64,000 nt of DNA from Forficula auricularia (GCA_024734495.1 JALMQS010000302.1:62001-126000), one strand, 5' to 3'; shown: positions 11,517-22,690, numbered from the stretch's first letter. Notes: generated from the sequence alone by a model not told the origin. A program made the numbers and translations.

Positions 11517-11740
11517 TTGTAGCGGCCCGCTCTCGCTCATGGCGACGAGCCTTGAGACACGGCCGCTAGATGACTCAGTCGGATCGTTGCGTCGCTTTTG
11601 CATGAGTGAAATATTATCAGCCATGCTATAATTAAAGCGAACCGATTCGAACATTCGGATCTGGAGGGGCCACCGTCATCCAGCACATAGATAAAAGATA
11701 TATATAGATGGGCAACTCCCCCTATATTTTGGCACACTGT
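11517..11740 (+). repeat. GC-rich repeat with GTAGCGGCCCGCT end
   Basis: GTAGCGGCCCGCT, GACACGGCCGCTAGATGACT and AAATATTATCAG blocks are shared in inverse orientation with 54169-54462. The short frames here read through repeat DNA and are not genes. Confidence 0.7.
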
Positions 11741-12189
11741 TTACAGCGCCACCGTGACCAGATCACTCAACTAAAATGGCGAGCGGGAAATTTATATATA
11801 TATTACTACATATTAGAATTTGAAAGATAATTAAAATCTAAATAACCGGCAAGAAAAAAGTGGTGTTGTCTTTTTTTTTATTTATCAAAATAGCTTCAAA
11901 CTTTTTTGAGAAAAAAAAATATAAACAAAAGCACTACTTTTTACTGCACGGTTAAAATATTTTTCTTAATTTTAAAATAGGAATAAAATTAGGTAAAAAT
12001 AAATAAAAAAAAATTAGTTTTTAAAAAATTTTTATTGTTAAATTTTATGAATTTACCATCGGTTCGGAATACCTCTGAGGAGAAGAATCCGACAAGAAAC
12101 TCAACAAAGGACATATGTTACAATATTATACACTTTCAAATAAACATATAAACAAAATAAACTCAAATCTTTTATAAAAAACAATTCAA

Positions 12190-12340
12190 ACATTTTCTCG
12201 GGTATTTCTCTCTTTGCAAATGGAATTTAATTTGATTAAAAAAAGTAGTTTTACATATCCCTCAGATAAAACAACTTTAATTTTTTAAAATCAAATTAAA
12301 TTACATTGACAAAGGGAAAAATTTCCCGAAATGCTTAAAG
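12190..12340. repeat. Short palindrome
   Basis: TCGGGTATTTCTCTCTTTG..AATTTAATTTGATT is mirrored by AATCAAATTAAATT..CAAAGGGAAAAATTTCCCGA. The rest of 11.75-13.13 kb is A/T-rich without features. Confidence 0.6.
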
Positions 12341-13309
12341 TTAAAATAATAGTTTTAAGATTGCTTTTTTATAAAAGATTTGTATTTATTTATATTTAAA
12401 ATAACAAACAATCTTAAACATTATAATTTTGCAAAACAAAATGAAAACTATTCTACACATCCAAAATAATATTTTTTTCAAGTTATTCTTCATTTTCCTT
12501 CGGGATGCTATTAAGTTTTTTGTCATTTTATAAAGCTGCTGCCCCGTCGTTGATAGGTCGCTAACGCGCTTTATATTAAGTGTTTTTAATATTTCTGTGG
12601 TGTGCTTTTTATTATTAAGTTGTAAGGCTGTAAAGAATATTTATACAAATTAGTTTAAACAGGTAAATACTACTATATATTTCACTACTTTTATACCTGG
12701 GCTATTTATTCGACGTACTGGTGTGCTTTCCTTTTGAAACACAATTTGGGACAACACAATATCGAGTACTCATAATTAAATTATTTCTTTAAAGTTGTTG
12801 TTAAAAAATGCTAAATAGTCGTAACCAATCGGGGTACACCTAGAATAAATAAAAATTAATTTTTCTATTCGGTAAGGATTTATAGATATGAAATGATATT
12901 TTCAATTTTATATTTAAAATTTATGCAATTAAAATTGCAAAGCTGGGTATAAATAATTTGCTAGTTAAAATAAAATAACACTTATCTGTTGTTAAATAAA
13001 ATTTAATCCAATATATGTATTAATTATTTTTATAGATATAATAAAATGTATAAATATGTATCATATATCTTTTATCTATGGTCATATAGGTTATAAATCG
13101 AAATGAAAATAACAAATGTCAAACTAGGACATCTGGTGGTACGCGCGAGAAGCAAAAAAAAAATTAACGAGACTAGCGCTACTGTTGACCAGGAATTATA
13201 ACTATATCATCGTTCCAAAAAAGAACAAAGGAGTTAGCAGCCCCTGATCCAGCAGCCCCTCCCCTGCACACACCCTATATGAGCACGCAACCTACAACCT
13301 GCACACGCA

Positions 13310-13392
13310 AGATTGTTAGGACCCCATCGACTTGATGGGGGGCGCGGCACAAAGCGCCACACATCACTCACCTCAAGAGAGCCCTAACATCT
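13310..13392. repeat. Short GC-rich segment with inverted ends
   Basis: TGTTAGGACCCC at 13315 is mirrored by GCCCTAACA at about 13381-13389. Internal CCCATCGACTTGATGGG can form a hairpin. Possibly a small MITE. Confidence 0.4.
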
Positions 13393-13939
13393 TTCAATTC
13401 CAAAAACTCCATGTTATTTAGATGGAAAACTTACATCGCTGTTCGGCACAGGTTAAAATTAAGATAGGGGCTTGAAACTTGGGGGATAATTTTTTTTATT
13501 ATTATTTCGAACCATATAAACCTCTCTCAGAGTAAAAATTTTAAAATACCCAAAATAAGGACCAGTCTAATGTGTACATCAGTTTATTTCTTTTATTATA
13601 TATTTTCGACTAAGAAATTTTGAAGCAATAAAGACCCTTGTCTTTTAGAAAAATTTTTAAAACTCTAAAATTTCCATAGAGAGTGCCGAGTCTTCACTTT
13701 TCTTGTGTATTTAAAATATGAACCTTAAGCGGCCCCTACACAATCATTGTGACTGTGAGTCTTCTCTAGGATTGACATTCCGATTGAGCGTATAGGGGGT
13801 AGGACTGATGGACTGATGAGCGAGATTGACGAATTTCCATCAATCAGAGCTTCAATCATGTAAAAAGGAGGGGAGATTGACACTCTGAATGAATCGTGTA
13901 ATGGTAATTGTACCGTCATTCTATTCATCAGTCGAGAAC

Positions 13940-14405
13940 ATATGCAATACTATATATATTGATCTAGATTAATTTGTAACAACGCTAAGAGAAATATCTC
14001 TAAAAAAATTTCCCTCTTGACTAGAATCGAACCTACGAACTCTTGAACTAAGGTCCTATGCTTTATCCACTAGACCAATCTGACATTTATATTTATACCA
14101 TGATTTCAGTTACTAAAACTATAAATTTTTGATTTAGACTTTGTGTCGAGATAATATTGTATTCATTTGAACTCGAATAAAAATGAAAAAACACCAATTG
14201 ATTTTAAATTAAAAAACATTAAATATATATTAATTAACAGGGCAAATTTGAAATATAATTTTAATTTGCACTCAAATTTTGAAATGAAAGACTCTAAAAG
14301 ACTTTAAATTAAGAAACATTAAATATATCGATAATTATTCCTCACCCCCCCCTCCCCCCCGCCCCGCCACTCAAAAATTTAATATTCAATTCGCTTTTCT
14401 TTGCG
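13940..14405 (-). mobile_element. Repeat with internal tRNA-like segment, copy 2
   Basis: Same block order as 8160-8672, ending in a C-rich run and CCACTCAAAAATTTAATA. The minus strand at 14020-14092 keeps TTGGTCTAGTGGATAAAG (A box) and GGTTCGATTCT (B box). Confidence 0.65.
14020..14092 (-). pseudogene. tRNA-like segment, copy 2
   Basis: A and B boxes are present as in copy 1. The region between them differs from copy 1, and a closed T stem is missing, so it is probably not a working tRNA. Confidence 0.55.
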
Positions 14406-14731
14406 CACAGAAGAAATTATTCACATCTTATTTGATTTATATTTTATATATTATTTGTTTATTTTTAATAATTTGCACTATTATTTAATTTTTTATATTA
14501 AATGACACAGAAAAAAACCTAAGCAAAAAAAAATCAAGTCTTGGCGACTCTGATTTTTACCATCTGGATTTGGGGATCCTTATCATATATTTACTCTATA
14601 CACGATTTTCTTCATTGATTCTGCTTTGAATATATCATTAATAATCAAGAGTTATAACTACAGTGCCGTGGTCAAATAATTAAATACACCATTATACAAA
14701 AGCAAGTACATTTTTCTCATTTTATTTTAAA

Positions 14732-14825
14732 CGTGGTTTTTTAAGAGGAATAGAATTTTTGGACCGAGACGCTGCCCGCCAGGGCACCAGCCCGGAGGCC
14801 GAAGGCACGCACGAAAAGCTCGTTT
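14732..14825 (+). repeat. GC-rich dispersed repeat, copy 2
   Basis: GTGGTTTTTTAAGAGGAATA then GACGCTGCCCGCCAGGGCAC, as at 8705-8840 but with an internal deletion before GGCACGCACGAAAAGCTC. Confidence 0.75.
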
Positions 14826-15080
14826 TACAATAAGAATTCAAATAGTTATGAATTTGATAATCCTGTAGGTAATATGATTATTATTAGTTAGATTTTCATT
14901 TTATTATTTGAAAATGGAATCAAATTTCATCAAAAAATCAATAATAATTTAAAATTAATTATTTATTTTATTTTATTCGATATACGGGAGTTATCCCAGT
15001 TATTTGAATTACTTGAATACATTAAAGTGTGAAGAGGACCTTATTAGTGTTTATATTATCATTTTACTAATCAACCATGG

Positions 15081-15363
15081 GAGGCGACTGTGGGTCAGTG
15101 GCTAGAGTGTTGGGTCGCTGACTCGGAGATCGCTGGTTCGAGACCGAGTCTCGGCAGATAGATATTTGCAGTCGCCTCCTCTTGGAAAGTAATGGCAACC
15201 TACCAAGAGTATAATTGCCAAGGGACCTCTCCAAATTAGCCGTTCGGAACCGGCGTTAAAAAGTATGTCCCGTATATCTGTGTAAAACAACTAAACACAC
15301 TCAGCACAGGTATATGTGGAGAGGCGCCGACACCCGTTTCGGGTATGGAACTCGAAGAAGAAG
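15081..15363 (+). mobile_element. tRNA-derived SINE, complete, with 12 bp TSD
   Basis: The head carries an A box (GTGGGTCAGTGGCTAGAG at about 15090) and a perfect B box (GGTTCGAGACC at about 15133). A body with TTGGAAAGTAATGGCAACC follows, and the 3' end is a GAAGAAGAA tail. It is flanked by the exact direct repeat AATCAACCATGG at 15069-15080 and 15364-15375. Pol III promoter, body, simple tail and long TSD are the defining SINE features. I do not recognise the family. Confidence 0.9.
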
Positions 15364-15543
15364 AATCAACCATGGAAGAACATTTATGAAGATTCATGAA
15401 GATATCATAGATGTATTAATTTGTTAATACCGGCGACCAATTAAGTGCTAAGGACTTGATTTTAAAACGTTTATTACTGTAGAATGAGCCAAAAAAACTT
15501 CAATCTGACTGACAGTCAGAATAACCGTGTAGGGGCCGCTTAA

Positions 15544-16172
15544 AGATTGAAAATCTTCAAACAAAAGACATTTTAATATTAAAAATGGAAATGATCTAAA
15601 AAAACAAAAAAATCAAACATTCCCATTAATAAGAAATCAAATTTTTTCAGAAAATCCGCTTTTAGAATAATTAGAAATCTGGAATCGATTTGACAAATGA
15701 ACCGACGACAACCCCCCCCCTCCTCTTTGCCTCCTGAGGAGTTCAATTCACAATCGCAGGAAGAATGAATTCTCTCTTCAAGAATGTAAGAGACATTTCA
15801 ATTTTCTTTCCCCGTCTCTCGTACATCAAGCCTTGTTGAATTGTTTCGAACAGAACAGGGGATATCAACCCTCCACCCTTATAAGAGATTGTCTAAGATG
15901 TGAGGGGGAGGGGGGGTGGCTAAACTGAAAAAGAAACTGCGCTCTTATACTCGTATATACTTTTCAACAGAGAAATTGGATTCGAGATTTAACCAATCTT
16001 TACAAAATACAACAAGATCTTTCTAATTCAATTTACTCTGATATAATAATCCTCAACGATTTAACCCCCAAGCCATTCATTCATTTGCTTTTCAAACTGA
16101 AGCACTAAAAGTTTTCGATTTAGATAAACTAATAATTTAAATGAAAATAATATTCTTAACCTTTGGAATAAC
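15544..16172. other. No recognisable gene
   Basis: Mixed A/T-rich DNA with a C-run at 15710 and a G-run at 15903. It may be the body of the element whose right end lies at 16174-16214. Confidence 0.4.
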
Positions 16173-16173
16173 A

Positions 16174-16214
16174 TTATAATAAAATGTAAGCTGAAACCCC
16201 CTTATATAGTGGGC
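16174..16214 (+). repeat. Element terminus, left duplicate
   Basis: TAAGCTGAAACCCCC..ATAGTGGGCT equals the terminus of the composite at 33.9 kb read outward (AGCCCAGTA). A near-identical copy in the same orientation lies at 16926-16968, just past the 700 bp TIR element. Confidence 0.7.
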
Positions 16215-16220
16215 TGATTC

Positions 16221-16920
16221 CGCGACATTTCAGCCCCCGACAAAATAGTCCAGGCAAAATATCCTTCAGACAAAATATCTCATGACAAAATAACCCTTCC
16301 CCTCGCGAATCTTATGAGTAATGCAAATCGACTCCGGCTCGGTTAATATACTATATATTAACCGAACCTCCGAAAGTTTAGTCCGAGCGGGGTGTGTTTC
16401 GGGCTCCCATTTTTTCCTAATCAAACACACATTGAAAACCGAACAGCCAATCGCCGGCGGGGTGTGTTTCGGGCTCCCATTTTTTACTAATCAAACACAC
16501 ATTGAAAACCGAACCAGCCAATCGTCGGGCGGGGTGTGTTTGGGGCGCTATATTTTTGCCCAATATTATAATAATAATTAATAACGATAATGATTAATAA
16601 CACTTTCTAACAAACAATCAATAATTGTGTAATGTAAATATAGAAGATAAATAAGTAAATATAGATGATAAATACTATATTATAGATAGTAAAAATAATA
16701 AATTGTTAGATAGAAAATCTAACGACAGACAGCAGCACTTTCTAACGGATAATTAGCCGCCAGAATATGAAAGTCTGTTTATATTATTCAAAACTATGAT
16801 TATAAGCTTCCTACTTAATCTCTTTTGTATTCTACGTTATACTGGGGAATATTTTGTCAGAAGATATTATGTCGGGGGATGTTTTGTTGGGACTATTTTG
16901 TCGGGGGCTGAAATGTCGCG
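16221..16920. mobile_element. 700 bp TIR element with CGCGACATTTCAGCCC ends
   Basis: Thirty-one bases at each end are perfect inverted repeats (CGCGACATTTCAGCCCCC then GACAAAATAGTCC), followed inward by further GACAAAATATCC-like repeats on both sides. The interior holds a short tandem repeat and A/T-rich sequence. There is no transposase. The open frame at 16321-16581 comes from the tandem repeat. Confidence 0.85.
16385..16545 (+). repeat. Tandem repeat, about 64 bp, 2.5 units
   Basis: GGCGGGGTGTGTTTCGGGCT recurs at 16388, 16456 and (changed) 16528, each followed by CAAACACACATTGAAAACCG in the first two units. Confidence 0.85.
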
Positions 16921-16925
16921 GTACC

Positions 16926-16968
16926 ATAATAAAATGTAAGCTGAAACCCCCTATATACTGGGCTATTG
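16926..16968 (+). repeat. Element terminus, right duplicate
   Basis: Second copy of the CATAATAAAATGTAAGCTG..ACTGGGCTA terminus, same orientation as 16174-16214. The duplication is about 42 bp, too long for a transposition TSD. Confidence 0.7.
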
Positions 16969-17785
16969 CGTGGTTTTCTAACAAAATGTATAAATCGAAC
17001 TGAAATTTTTAAATTGATATAACTCCAGACGATTTGAAGATAAATTTGTATATGTATATACCATTTTAAAGGAAATTGAATGCTCTACGACTTCTTTTCT
17101 GAGGACTTTTACTGTAAAACGAAAGACTGAGGTGATAAAGACAACAGTTTGACGAAAAATTATTATATTTATTTTTTTATACATAAACGATATTCGCGGG
17201 CGAATATCTCAAAAACCATAAGGAATTGAGAAAAACTAAATAGAAGCAATCTTGTAGTAAATTTTATAAGCTTATATTTTATTAGGAGTAGCCTTTTCCC
17301 TACGACCCACCGTTTTTGAGATATAAGCAAAAAACCAAAAAATGGGACATAATTAGTATCAATCAATCAATTAATTGAAATATATTTATATATCAGAAGA
17401 ACCTTTTTTTTTCTAATAAATTTAAAGTATTCGATTCATAGATTTGAAAATTTACGAAATGTGACTTAACTCGTTTTGTTCGTGGCGTCTTCAATTAAAA
17501 ATATTAAAAAAAACAAAACATTTGTATAATTGTACATTTGCTATATATCGTAGGGAATTGTTATAGGTTATTAATGATATTATGATTATGCATTGTACAT
17601 GCTATAATAATACAAGAGGGCAAACATCCGAATATGCTAATCATTAAGAATTTGTGGTTGTTTGGAATCGATCCAAGCCTATGTCCTGTTCATTTCCTAC
17701 TGGAATAAACCGGAGAGAATTTATAAGGTATCTTTGAAACCCCCTTTATATCGTATTTCTAGCTACCATTATTCTAAATTGAAAG
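16969..17785. other. No recognisable gene
   Basis: A/T-rich. The short minus-strand frames (60-70 aa) show no family resemblance. A GAAACCCCCTTTATATC stretch near 17736 echoes the 16.2 kb terminus. Confidence 0.4.
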
Positions 17786-17871
17786 TTTTTGCCGAGAGTA
17801 GCAGAATTTTTATATATTGAAGGAGACAATAAAAGAGTGTGTCTTCTGCTGGAATTATAAATTTTATTTAT

Positions 17872-17925
17872 TTATAACGAGACTATAGTTTCGAGGGCTT
17901 TGCCCTCTTCATCAGTCTATTACAA
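17872..17925 (-). ncRNA. Hammerhead ribozyme motif 3
   Basis: Minus strand: CTGATGA (complement of 17909-17915), stem II GAGGGC/GCCCTC, GAAACTATAGTC (complement of 17881-17892). Same secondary structure as motif 1. Confidence 0.75.
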
Positions 17926-18051
17926 TGTATTCACAGGAATTAATTTATGAATGAAAGTTTTACATTTTTCATGTGTTAAGGTTATAAATTTATAACCTTA
18001 ACACATGAAAAATGTAAAACTTTCATTCATAAATTAATTCCTGTGAATACA

Positions 18052-18106
18052 TTGTAATAGACTGATGAAGAGGGCAAAGCCCTCGAAACTATAGTCTCGT
18101 TATAAA
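18052..18106 (+). ncRNA. Hammerhead ribozyme motif 4
   Basis: CTGATGA at 18062-18068, GAGGGC 18070-18075 pairing with GCCCTC 18079-18084, GAAA 18085-18088, palindromic CTATAG 18089-18094, cleavage triplet GTC ending at 18096. AATAAA follows stem I within about 15 bp. Confidence 0.75.
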
Positions 18107-18199
18107 TAAATAAAATTTATAATTCCAGCAGAAGACACACTCTTTATTGTCTCCTTCAATACCATTATTCTATTTATTAAGCAGAGAATCATATAATAA

Positions 18200-19548
18200 T
18201 CCAGACAAATTACGTGAAAAATGGCATAAACAGGAAATAATTCCCGGTAAAGATTTTATTTCTGGAATACCTTTATTGGTACTCCAATATTACTACCCTA
18301 AGTTTTACCCCAAATCTGTTTGAGGAAAGTTTCCTACGTGCCTCAAAATGAGAAAATTTCGGAGTTTTTTCAGATTTTCTTGAATAACTCTAAAAGGGCT
18401 TATCATATCAAAAAGGTATCCATTAGATAAATTAAAGCTCTTTAAATTACGCATAAAACGATAACAATTTAATCTATTTAGGTTGAGTAGAATCAGTAGT
18501 AGCGCCTGTCAAAAAACAGCCCCCGGGATCACTTTTGAATATCCCTAAAACTTATACTTTTTATTTTTCCCTATTGTGACCATGAAGGAGCACATTTTCG
18601 ACAAAGACCACTCTATATATTTTTAAACTATATTAGATTTGCCACAATTCAAACAAAGTTTCATTCTAATTGGAAAGCCATGTCGCAATAAGTTTGAAGT
18701 TTGCAGTTTTTTCCTTCATAAAATGAAAACCACTCATCCTAGAAACTTGATTCCTATCTCATTGTCTAGGAAATTTTTTTGACTTGAACGTTTACTAGGA
18801 CCACTTTTTTGATAAACTCTTAGATATATACATATCCAGCATTTTCCATGACGCTTTTGAGTATTCAGATCATATTCTGTCAGGAAAATGTAGAATATCT
18901 ATAAATCTAAGAGTTTTAGCCAAAAAAGTGGTTCAAGTAAACGTTCAAGTAAATAAGATTTGCTAGACAATGAGATAAGAATAAAGTTTCTAGGATGAGT
19001 GGTTTTCATTTTATAAAGGAAAAACTGAGATTTTTTGCAAAAAAAATGCATTTTTTTGTCAAAACTTCAACCTCATGTTACCATTATCCAATTAGAATGA
19101 AACTTTATTTAAATTGTAACAAATTTAATCTAGTTTAAAAATGTATAGAGTGGTCTTTGTCAAAAACGTGGTCTTTCATGTTCAAAATGGGGAAAATGTA
19201 TGAAGTTTAGGGATATTCAAAAGTGATCCCGGGGCTGGTATTTGACAGGCGATAGTACCGGTTCTACAGAACCTAAATATATGAATTTTTTTTATTATTT
19301 TAAGCGTAATTTAAAGAGCTTTAATTTATCTAATAGATATATTTTTGATTTGATACACCGTTTTAGAGTTATTCAAGACAATCTGAAAAAACTGCTAAAT
19401 TTTCTCATTTTGCGGCGCGTAGAAAATTTCCACAACAGAGATTTGGGGAAAAACTTAGGGTAGTAATATTGGAGTACCAATAAAGGTATTCTAGCAATAA
19501 AATCTTTACCGGGAATTATTTCCTGTTAAAATCGTAATTTGCCTGGAC
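18200..19548. mobile_element. Foldback element FB1, copy b
   Basis: Ends TCCAGACAAATTACG and CGTAATTTGCCTGGA. The arms carry the same ordered blocks as copy a (GGTACTCCAATATTACTACC, CATGAAGGAGCACATTTTCG, ACCACTCATCCTAGAAACTT) and meet near 18860. About 200 bp shorter than copy a, which has the extra internal duplication. Confidence 0.85.
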
Positions 19549-20042
19549 TATAATAGATGTTTTCAAAATCTGAAAAAAAAATAAACCAAACAAAAAACAA
19601 TGATTTAATGACGGAATAGCGGGGGCGAACAAGGAATATATTAAAGCATTTTTGTGTCTGTATTATTGAAAACTTAACCTCTTCTGTTATTGTTTTAGGA
19701 CGGAAGTTAACAACCTAAAACTCGTTAATATCCGAGTACTTAATGTAATCATTACTGTATATAAATAATGATTTCTTTTGATTTATAGTAGGTAGCTAAA
19801 AAAATACTTAAAATTATATTTTACTGCTTATACAAACTAATTATTTACGGCATTAATTTAGGAGATATTAATTTTTATTATTTTTTAAACAAAGTTTCGA
19901 AGTTGAATGTTCTCGCTGACAAGGCTCTTCTTATTAGATCCGCTTTTATAAGGGTGGGCAAAAGGCATTATATTTAAGTTAACAGTAGATACGCAGAATT
20001 AGCTGAATAAATAAACACACTCTTCCGATTTCCCTTATTCTA
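19549..20042. other. No recognisable feature
   Basis: A/T-rich sequence between FB1 copy b and a Tc1-type MITE. Confidence 0.4.
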
Positions 20043-20552
20043 CACTGCGGTGAAAAGAAATCGACCCACCAATAAAACTTTTATTAAATAGTAAGTCATT
20101 TTTAATTTATTTTACATTTAACCGTACATTATGGTAATGATTGCTTATTGCAAGTGTACTTGGGGCACTTGTCGTTGACTTAGCCCTTGATTAATTAGGT
20201 ACACAATTTGAACTGCTTGAACTTAAGAAATATCCATTTTGTATAATTTCTATTTCTTTCAAAGATGTTTAATTCAAAATTATTTATTTTATTGATATTT
20301 CAAATGGAATTTGATCTTTTATTAAAACTTTATTTCAATGTAAACTGATATTGAGAAAGTATAGTAATTTGTAATTGTATCTTTTAATTGAATTTTACTT
20401 ATTTTTTTTTCATAAAATGTAAAAATTATCAACAAATTTTTATTTAATTTGTTAGTTTAAGAGTTAATTCAACAAATTATATGGTTATTTGTAAAAATAA
20501 TTTCCTTTCTAATAAAGTTTTTATTGGCGGCTCAATTTTTTGCACCGCAGTT
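20043..20552 (-). mobile_element. Tc1-type MITE T, copy 1
   Basis: Terminal inverted repeats CACTGCGGTG..ATCGACCCACCAATAAAA and the complement ending TTTTTTGCACCGCAG, with TA next to the left end. About 510 bp. The interior is related to copies at 24698 and 56410, where a remnant of a Tc1-like HTH can be read on the strand opposite to T1. Confidence 0.85.
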
Positions 20553-20559
20553 TAGATCT

Positions 20560-20888
20560 AAATCCACTCAAAGTAATTATAAATTTTTATTGATACAACC
20601 ATCTGTGAATAATTATTTGAATTATCAAAAGAACCGATCAAATTAAAGTTACCCGAAGATGAGACCCACTAACTCCCTAAACCGTGAATTTCATCGAAAT
20701 GATTAGAGCCGTTTTCGAAAAACCGATTCTATATATACAGGGCCTACCGTATCGCAACGATAAACCGTGAACAGGGGATACGCCAGTTTATGACTGTCCG
20801 GAACGATTTTTTTTTTATAAGTCTCATAGTTTTCGAGTTGTCATTTTTGGAAAATGCTGGAAATATCTACGCAGCAATAAATATTGAG
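20560..20888. repeat. Partial Helitron-like HEL fragment and A/T-rich spacer
   Basis: About 20650-20745 on the minus strand matches the HEL 5' block (TCTCATCTTCGG, TTCACGGTTTAG, GAAAACGGCTCTAATC). The hairpin end is absent. Confidence 0.55.
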
Positions 20889-22031
20889 ATGCTGTGGCTA
20901 CAAATAAACATATAATTTTTGTTTCGCAATCCTGAATAATCCTGCCATTGACTAGAATTCAAAATAAAACAATAAGTACTATACTTTTGGAGAAAAAAAT
21001 ATTTTTGCTGGACTTATATTTTAAAAAATTTTAATCAGCTAACTTTGAATCATCTTTAATGTAAAAAAAGTCTAGTAAACAAGCATGGCAAGTTATTTAA
21101 AAAAATTGGCCCATTTATTCAATATTTCAAAATGGTACAGTACTTTGTACTTTCTTGATTAGAAAAAAAAATATTTGTATTTTTTTGGCAAAATTAGCTA
21201 ATTTAAAATCATATTTTGATAGTGTATTTTTATTTTATATGTTAATCAATTATGTCGCATCTTAATTGAAATAATCTTTGGCTATTAATGGCATTATTCT
21301 TAGACCATGAAATATATAGACACGCCCTGGTGTCGATTTGGTGAGGCCAACATCAACTAAAGAATGTGACGTCATCTGTAGGTAGGAACACCCAGAAATA
21401 GCATGGCCACTATAGGAATTATTATACATTGAGATAAATTTATCGTAGTTTAGATTATTTATTTTGGATTCCAATAATCCCAAATTAATATTATATTAAT
21501 ATTACCAAAATATTTATGCGAGAACGTGACGTCATCTGTAGGCGATGTTGGCCTCACTTCACTCTGTCTGGAGAGTAGCAGAGGGCGTGTCTATATATTT
21601 CATGGTCTAAGGCATTATTAATGTCTATAATAGCCAATGATTAGTTCAATTAAGATGGGACATAATTGATTAACATATTAAATAAAAATACACTATCAAA
21701 ATGATTTTAAATTTTGCCAAAAAAATACAAATATTTTTTTTTCTAAAGAAGAAAGTACAATGTGTTGTACCATTTTGAAATCTTGACAAAATGGGCCATT
21801 TTTTTTTAATAACTTGCCATGGTAGTTTACTAGACTTTTATTTCCATTAAAAATTAATCAAAGTTAGCTGATGAAATTTTTTTAAAACTTAAGTCTGGGA
21901 AAAATATTTTTTTCTTCAAAAGTATAGTTCTTATTGTTTTATTTTGAATTCTAGTCAATAGCAGGATTATTCAGGATTGCGTAATAAAATTAGAATAATA
22001 AAATATGTAAGTTTGTAGCCACAGCATCTGA
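20889..22031. mobile_element. Foldback element with arms of about 480 bp
   Basis: GATGCTGTGGCTACAAA at 20889 is mirrored by TTTGTAGCCACAGCATC ending about 22030. The arms stay aligned through ATTCAGGATT, GGCCCATTT, TAGACACGCCC and GAGGCCAACATC. The loop (about 21370-21520) is bordered by direct copies of GTGACGTCATCTGTAGG. No coding capacity. Confidence 0.85.
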
Positions 22032-22059
22032 TTAATTAGGGCAGGGTAGCAATTTTCAC

Positions 22060-22690
22060 CATTTCCAAAATAAACTGCAACGGATCGTTGCTAAACTTTA
22101 TCCAAATTCATTTGAAATATTAATATGTTCTAGAGTAAAGTACTTTAAAATATAATTTTACTAAAAACTTTATTTAACCTTTTTTGTGGGTCCAAACGTA
22201 CTTAATTAGGATATTAAATTTCATCAAAATTGGTTAAGTCATTTTCAAGATATTTAGAAAAAACTAAAAAAGTACTGAAATAAAGTACTAATGTTTGTGG
22301 ACCGATATGTACCAAAAACTAATCAGCGCTTCATTATGTTAAAATACTGGTAGGTTTTCAATTTCAATTCATTCGGTGCAACGGTGTGGAAAAATTCATG
22401 GACGAAAAAAACGATAACACACATACATACATCCATCCATCGATCCATCCGCACGCACTTCCAAAAAAATGGCACTTTTTGGCCTCTCGGCGAGATCCCA
22501 GGTAATTTTTGGCAAAACCGTCACGTGCTAAAATTCAATACCATTGAATACTTCAATTTGTGACCTTAATTGAGTCTATGGGTTCCGTAGTCTTTACCTG
22601 AGGACCCTTTGAAGTCGCGCTTGCCGCGAGAGCGATTCCAATACTTTCTCCCATGCTTCGCATTGGATAAAGTAAAAATGTCTATAACTC
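22060..22690 (+). mobile_element. Family B element, copy 2
   Basis: Starts AAACTGCAACGGATCGTTGC (perfect 6 bp stem hairpin) and ends GCTTCGCATTGGATAAAGTA. Contains the dispersed B blocks, including a (CATC/CATA)n run near 22425-22450. Compared with B4 it lacks the 119 bp repeat region. Confidence 0.85.

Larger units (their letters stand above)
11059..13552. mobile_element. Composite bounded by inverted arms (about 145 bp)
   Basis: Left arm 11059-11205 and right arm 13410-13552 are inverted copies sharing TTAACCTGTGCCGAACAGC and the CATCTAAATAACATGG block. Between them lie two smaller palindromes, a GC-rich repeat and otherwise A/T-rich DNA. No transposase is visible. Confidence 0.7.
13725..15543. 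mobile_element. TTAA-flanked TIR element (1.8 kb)
   Basis: Left end TTAA-GCGGCCCCTACAC at 13725 and right end GTGTAGGGGCCGC-TTAA ending at 15543. The inverted similarity runs about 35 bp inward (ACTGTGAGTC against ACTGTCAGTC). A TTAA duplication is the hallmark of piggyBac-type insertion, but the terminal bases are not the usual CCC. No transposase frame remains. It contains a tRNA-like repeat (13940-14405), a GC-rich repeat and a SINE. Confidence 0.75.
17819..18165. mobile_element. Hammerhead palindrome family, copy 2 (both ribozymes intact)
   Basis: A near-perfect inverted repeat of about 345 bp: arms start with GAAGGAGACAATAAAAGAG and end with its complement, meeting at a centre near 17990 (GGTTATAAATTTATAACC). 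It lies after TTGAAAGTTTTTGCCGAGAG, the same flank as copy 3. Each arm encodes one hammerhead, facing each other. Confidence 0.9.

Noticed and set aside
13806..13845. CTGATGAG resembling a hammerhead core
   Set aside because: The following segment reads GACGAATTTCC; no GAAA, no stem III and no cleavage triplet.
16321..16581. 86-codon frame with repeated GVCFG-like segments
   Set aside because: It is a translation of the 64 bp tandem repeat within the 700 bp TIR element.
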